From Lentisphaeria bacterium (GTDB lineage Bacteria > Verrucomicrobiota > Lentisphaeria > Victivallales > Victivallaceae): a stretch of 50,527 bases of DNA. Location: assembly GCA_017507125.1 (NCBI GenBank), contig JAFWBQ010000111.1, positions 1-50,527 on the forward strand. The letters are read 5' to 3'. A program made the translations under genes and the position numbers. Below the pieces are notes generated by a model. The model ran no database searches and had not been told where the DNA came from. It saw only the letters and a program-made list of their open reading frames with translations. Of the stretch, positions 50,310 through 50,527 are shown piece after piece (the first letter of the stretch is position 1; each line of letters begins with the position of its first letter).

Positions 50310-50338
50310 TTGAAATTGTTTTTGCAACAGGCTATATT
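50310..50338 (+). promoter_or_regulatory. Promoter at the right edge
   Basis: TTGAAA (50310-50315), 17 bp, TATATT (50333-50338). Start near 50345. It should drive a gene that begins at or beyond the window end. Confidence 0.75.
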
Positions 50339-50344
50339 CTATAC

Positions 50345-50527
50345 AAAGTACAGTCAAACCCGGGGGAAATTACCCCCTAATATTTCTTAAGGAGATGGTA
50401 TGATAAATAACTGACATTCGCGGTTTCTGCGAACAGCGTGTAAATTATGGCGATTAACATTGCACGTCTGGGAGCGGACAGATTGCAGACTGCATATTTA
50501 TTTGGAGCACATTGAAAGATGTTGACT
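50345..50527 (+). other. 5' leader with hairpins and two minute reading frames, cut by the window edge
   Basis: After the promoter there is a GGGGG/CCCCC hairpin (50362-50366 with 50373-50377). A strong AAGGAG (50389-50394) is followed 5 bp later by a four-codon frame (50400-50414, MINN). Next come a small hairpin TTCGC/GCGAA and a 22-codon frame (50447-50515, MAINIARLGADRLQTAYLFG then AH) with no ribosome binding site. A GGAG (50504-50507) precedes possible starts at TTG 50512 or ATG 50519 that run off the window. A regulatory leader is likely but its nature is open. Confidence 0.4.

Noticed and set aside
50400..50525. Selenocysteine-type or frameshift gene reading through the TGA after MINN
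   Set aside because: The frame stays open to 50525, but the translation is rich in Arg, Leu and Cys without a recognisable pattern and no SECIS-like element or shift site was seen.
1..50527. CRISPR arrays, tRNA/rRNA genes, insertion sequences or prophage
   Set aside because: No spaced repeats, cloverleaf-like sequences, transposase or phage motifs were found on reading both strands; a tRNA scan could still be run to confirm.

Overview
The window is a gene-dense bacterial chromosome segment of roughly even base composition. It suggests an anaerobic, glycan-degrading member of the PVC superphylum, most likely Lentisphaerota (Victivallis-like). That placement is an inference. It rests on a lone N-methyl pseudopilin, GH28 and GH29 enzymes beside Gfo/Idh/MocA oxidoreductases, a Ser/Thr kinase fused to a formylglycine-enzyme-like domain, and a NapH/NapG-type iron-sulfur protein paired with a DUF362 protein. 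No 16S rRNA, tRNA, IS element, CRISPR array or prophage was seen.

Layout. 1-1.9 kb: azlCD (branched-chain amino acid export) behind an RNA leader that folds as a three-way junction and can hide the ribosome binding site, then a flavodoxin-like reductase. 1.9-6.5 kb (minus): a three-gene operon of tandem AAA+ ATPase, sigma-54 activator and Sir2 deacetylase, preceded by a consensus sigma-54 promoter and a helically phased repeat that looks like its enhancer. This is the best candidate in the window for an undescribed system. 6.7-14 kb (plus): GH28 enzyme, CapA-like phosphoesterase, M20 peptidase and a 1155-residue secreted protein. 14-17 kb (minus): homoserine dehydrogenase then aspartate kinase, with a structured leader. 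17.3-22.4 kb: acyl-CoA synthetase, a BASS-type transporter on the other strand, and the kinase-FGE fusion. 22.5-27.3 kb (plus): stand-alone GcvH, DUF362, NapH/NapG fusion, HemW, TruA. 27.3-38.3 kb (minus): recC-recB-recD followed by a U32 peptidase-family gene, and a thioredoxin. 38.4-45.7 kb: a pseudopilin and a pteridine-reductase-like SDR leave divergently from overlapping promoters; then a membrane glycosyltransferase, a small basic exported protein, an HD-only relative of CCA-adding enzymes, Gfo/Idh/MocA, RsmD and ComM/YifB. 45.7-50.1 kb (minus): an epimerase-fucosidase-oxidoreductase-transporter operon with a palindrome over its promoter. The right end holds a promoter and leader for a gene beyond the edge.

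Regulation. Many housekeeping-type promoters can be read, mostly TTGnnn, exactly 17 bp, then TATATT, often with an extended TGn. They help fix several start codons. Genes are tightly packed, with 4-bp stop/start overlaps inside operons and 11-bp overlaps between convergent genes.
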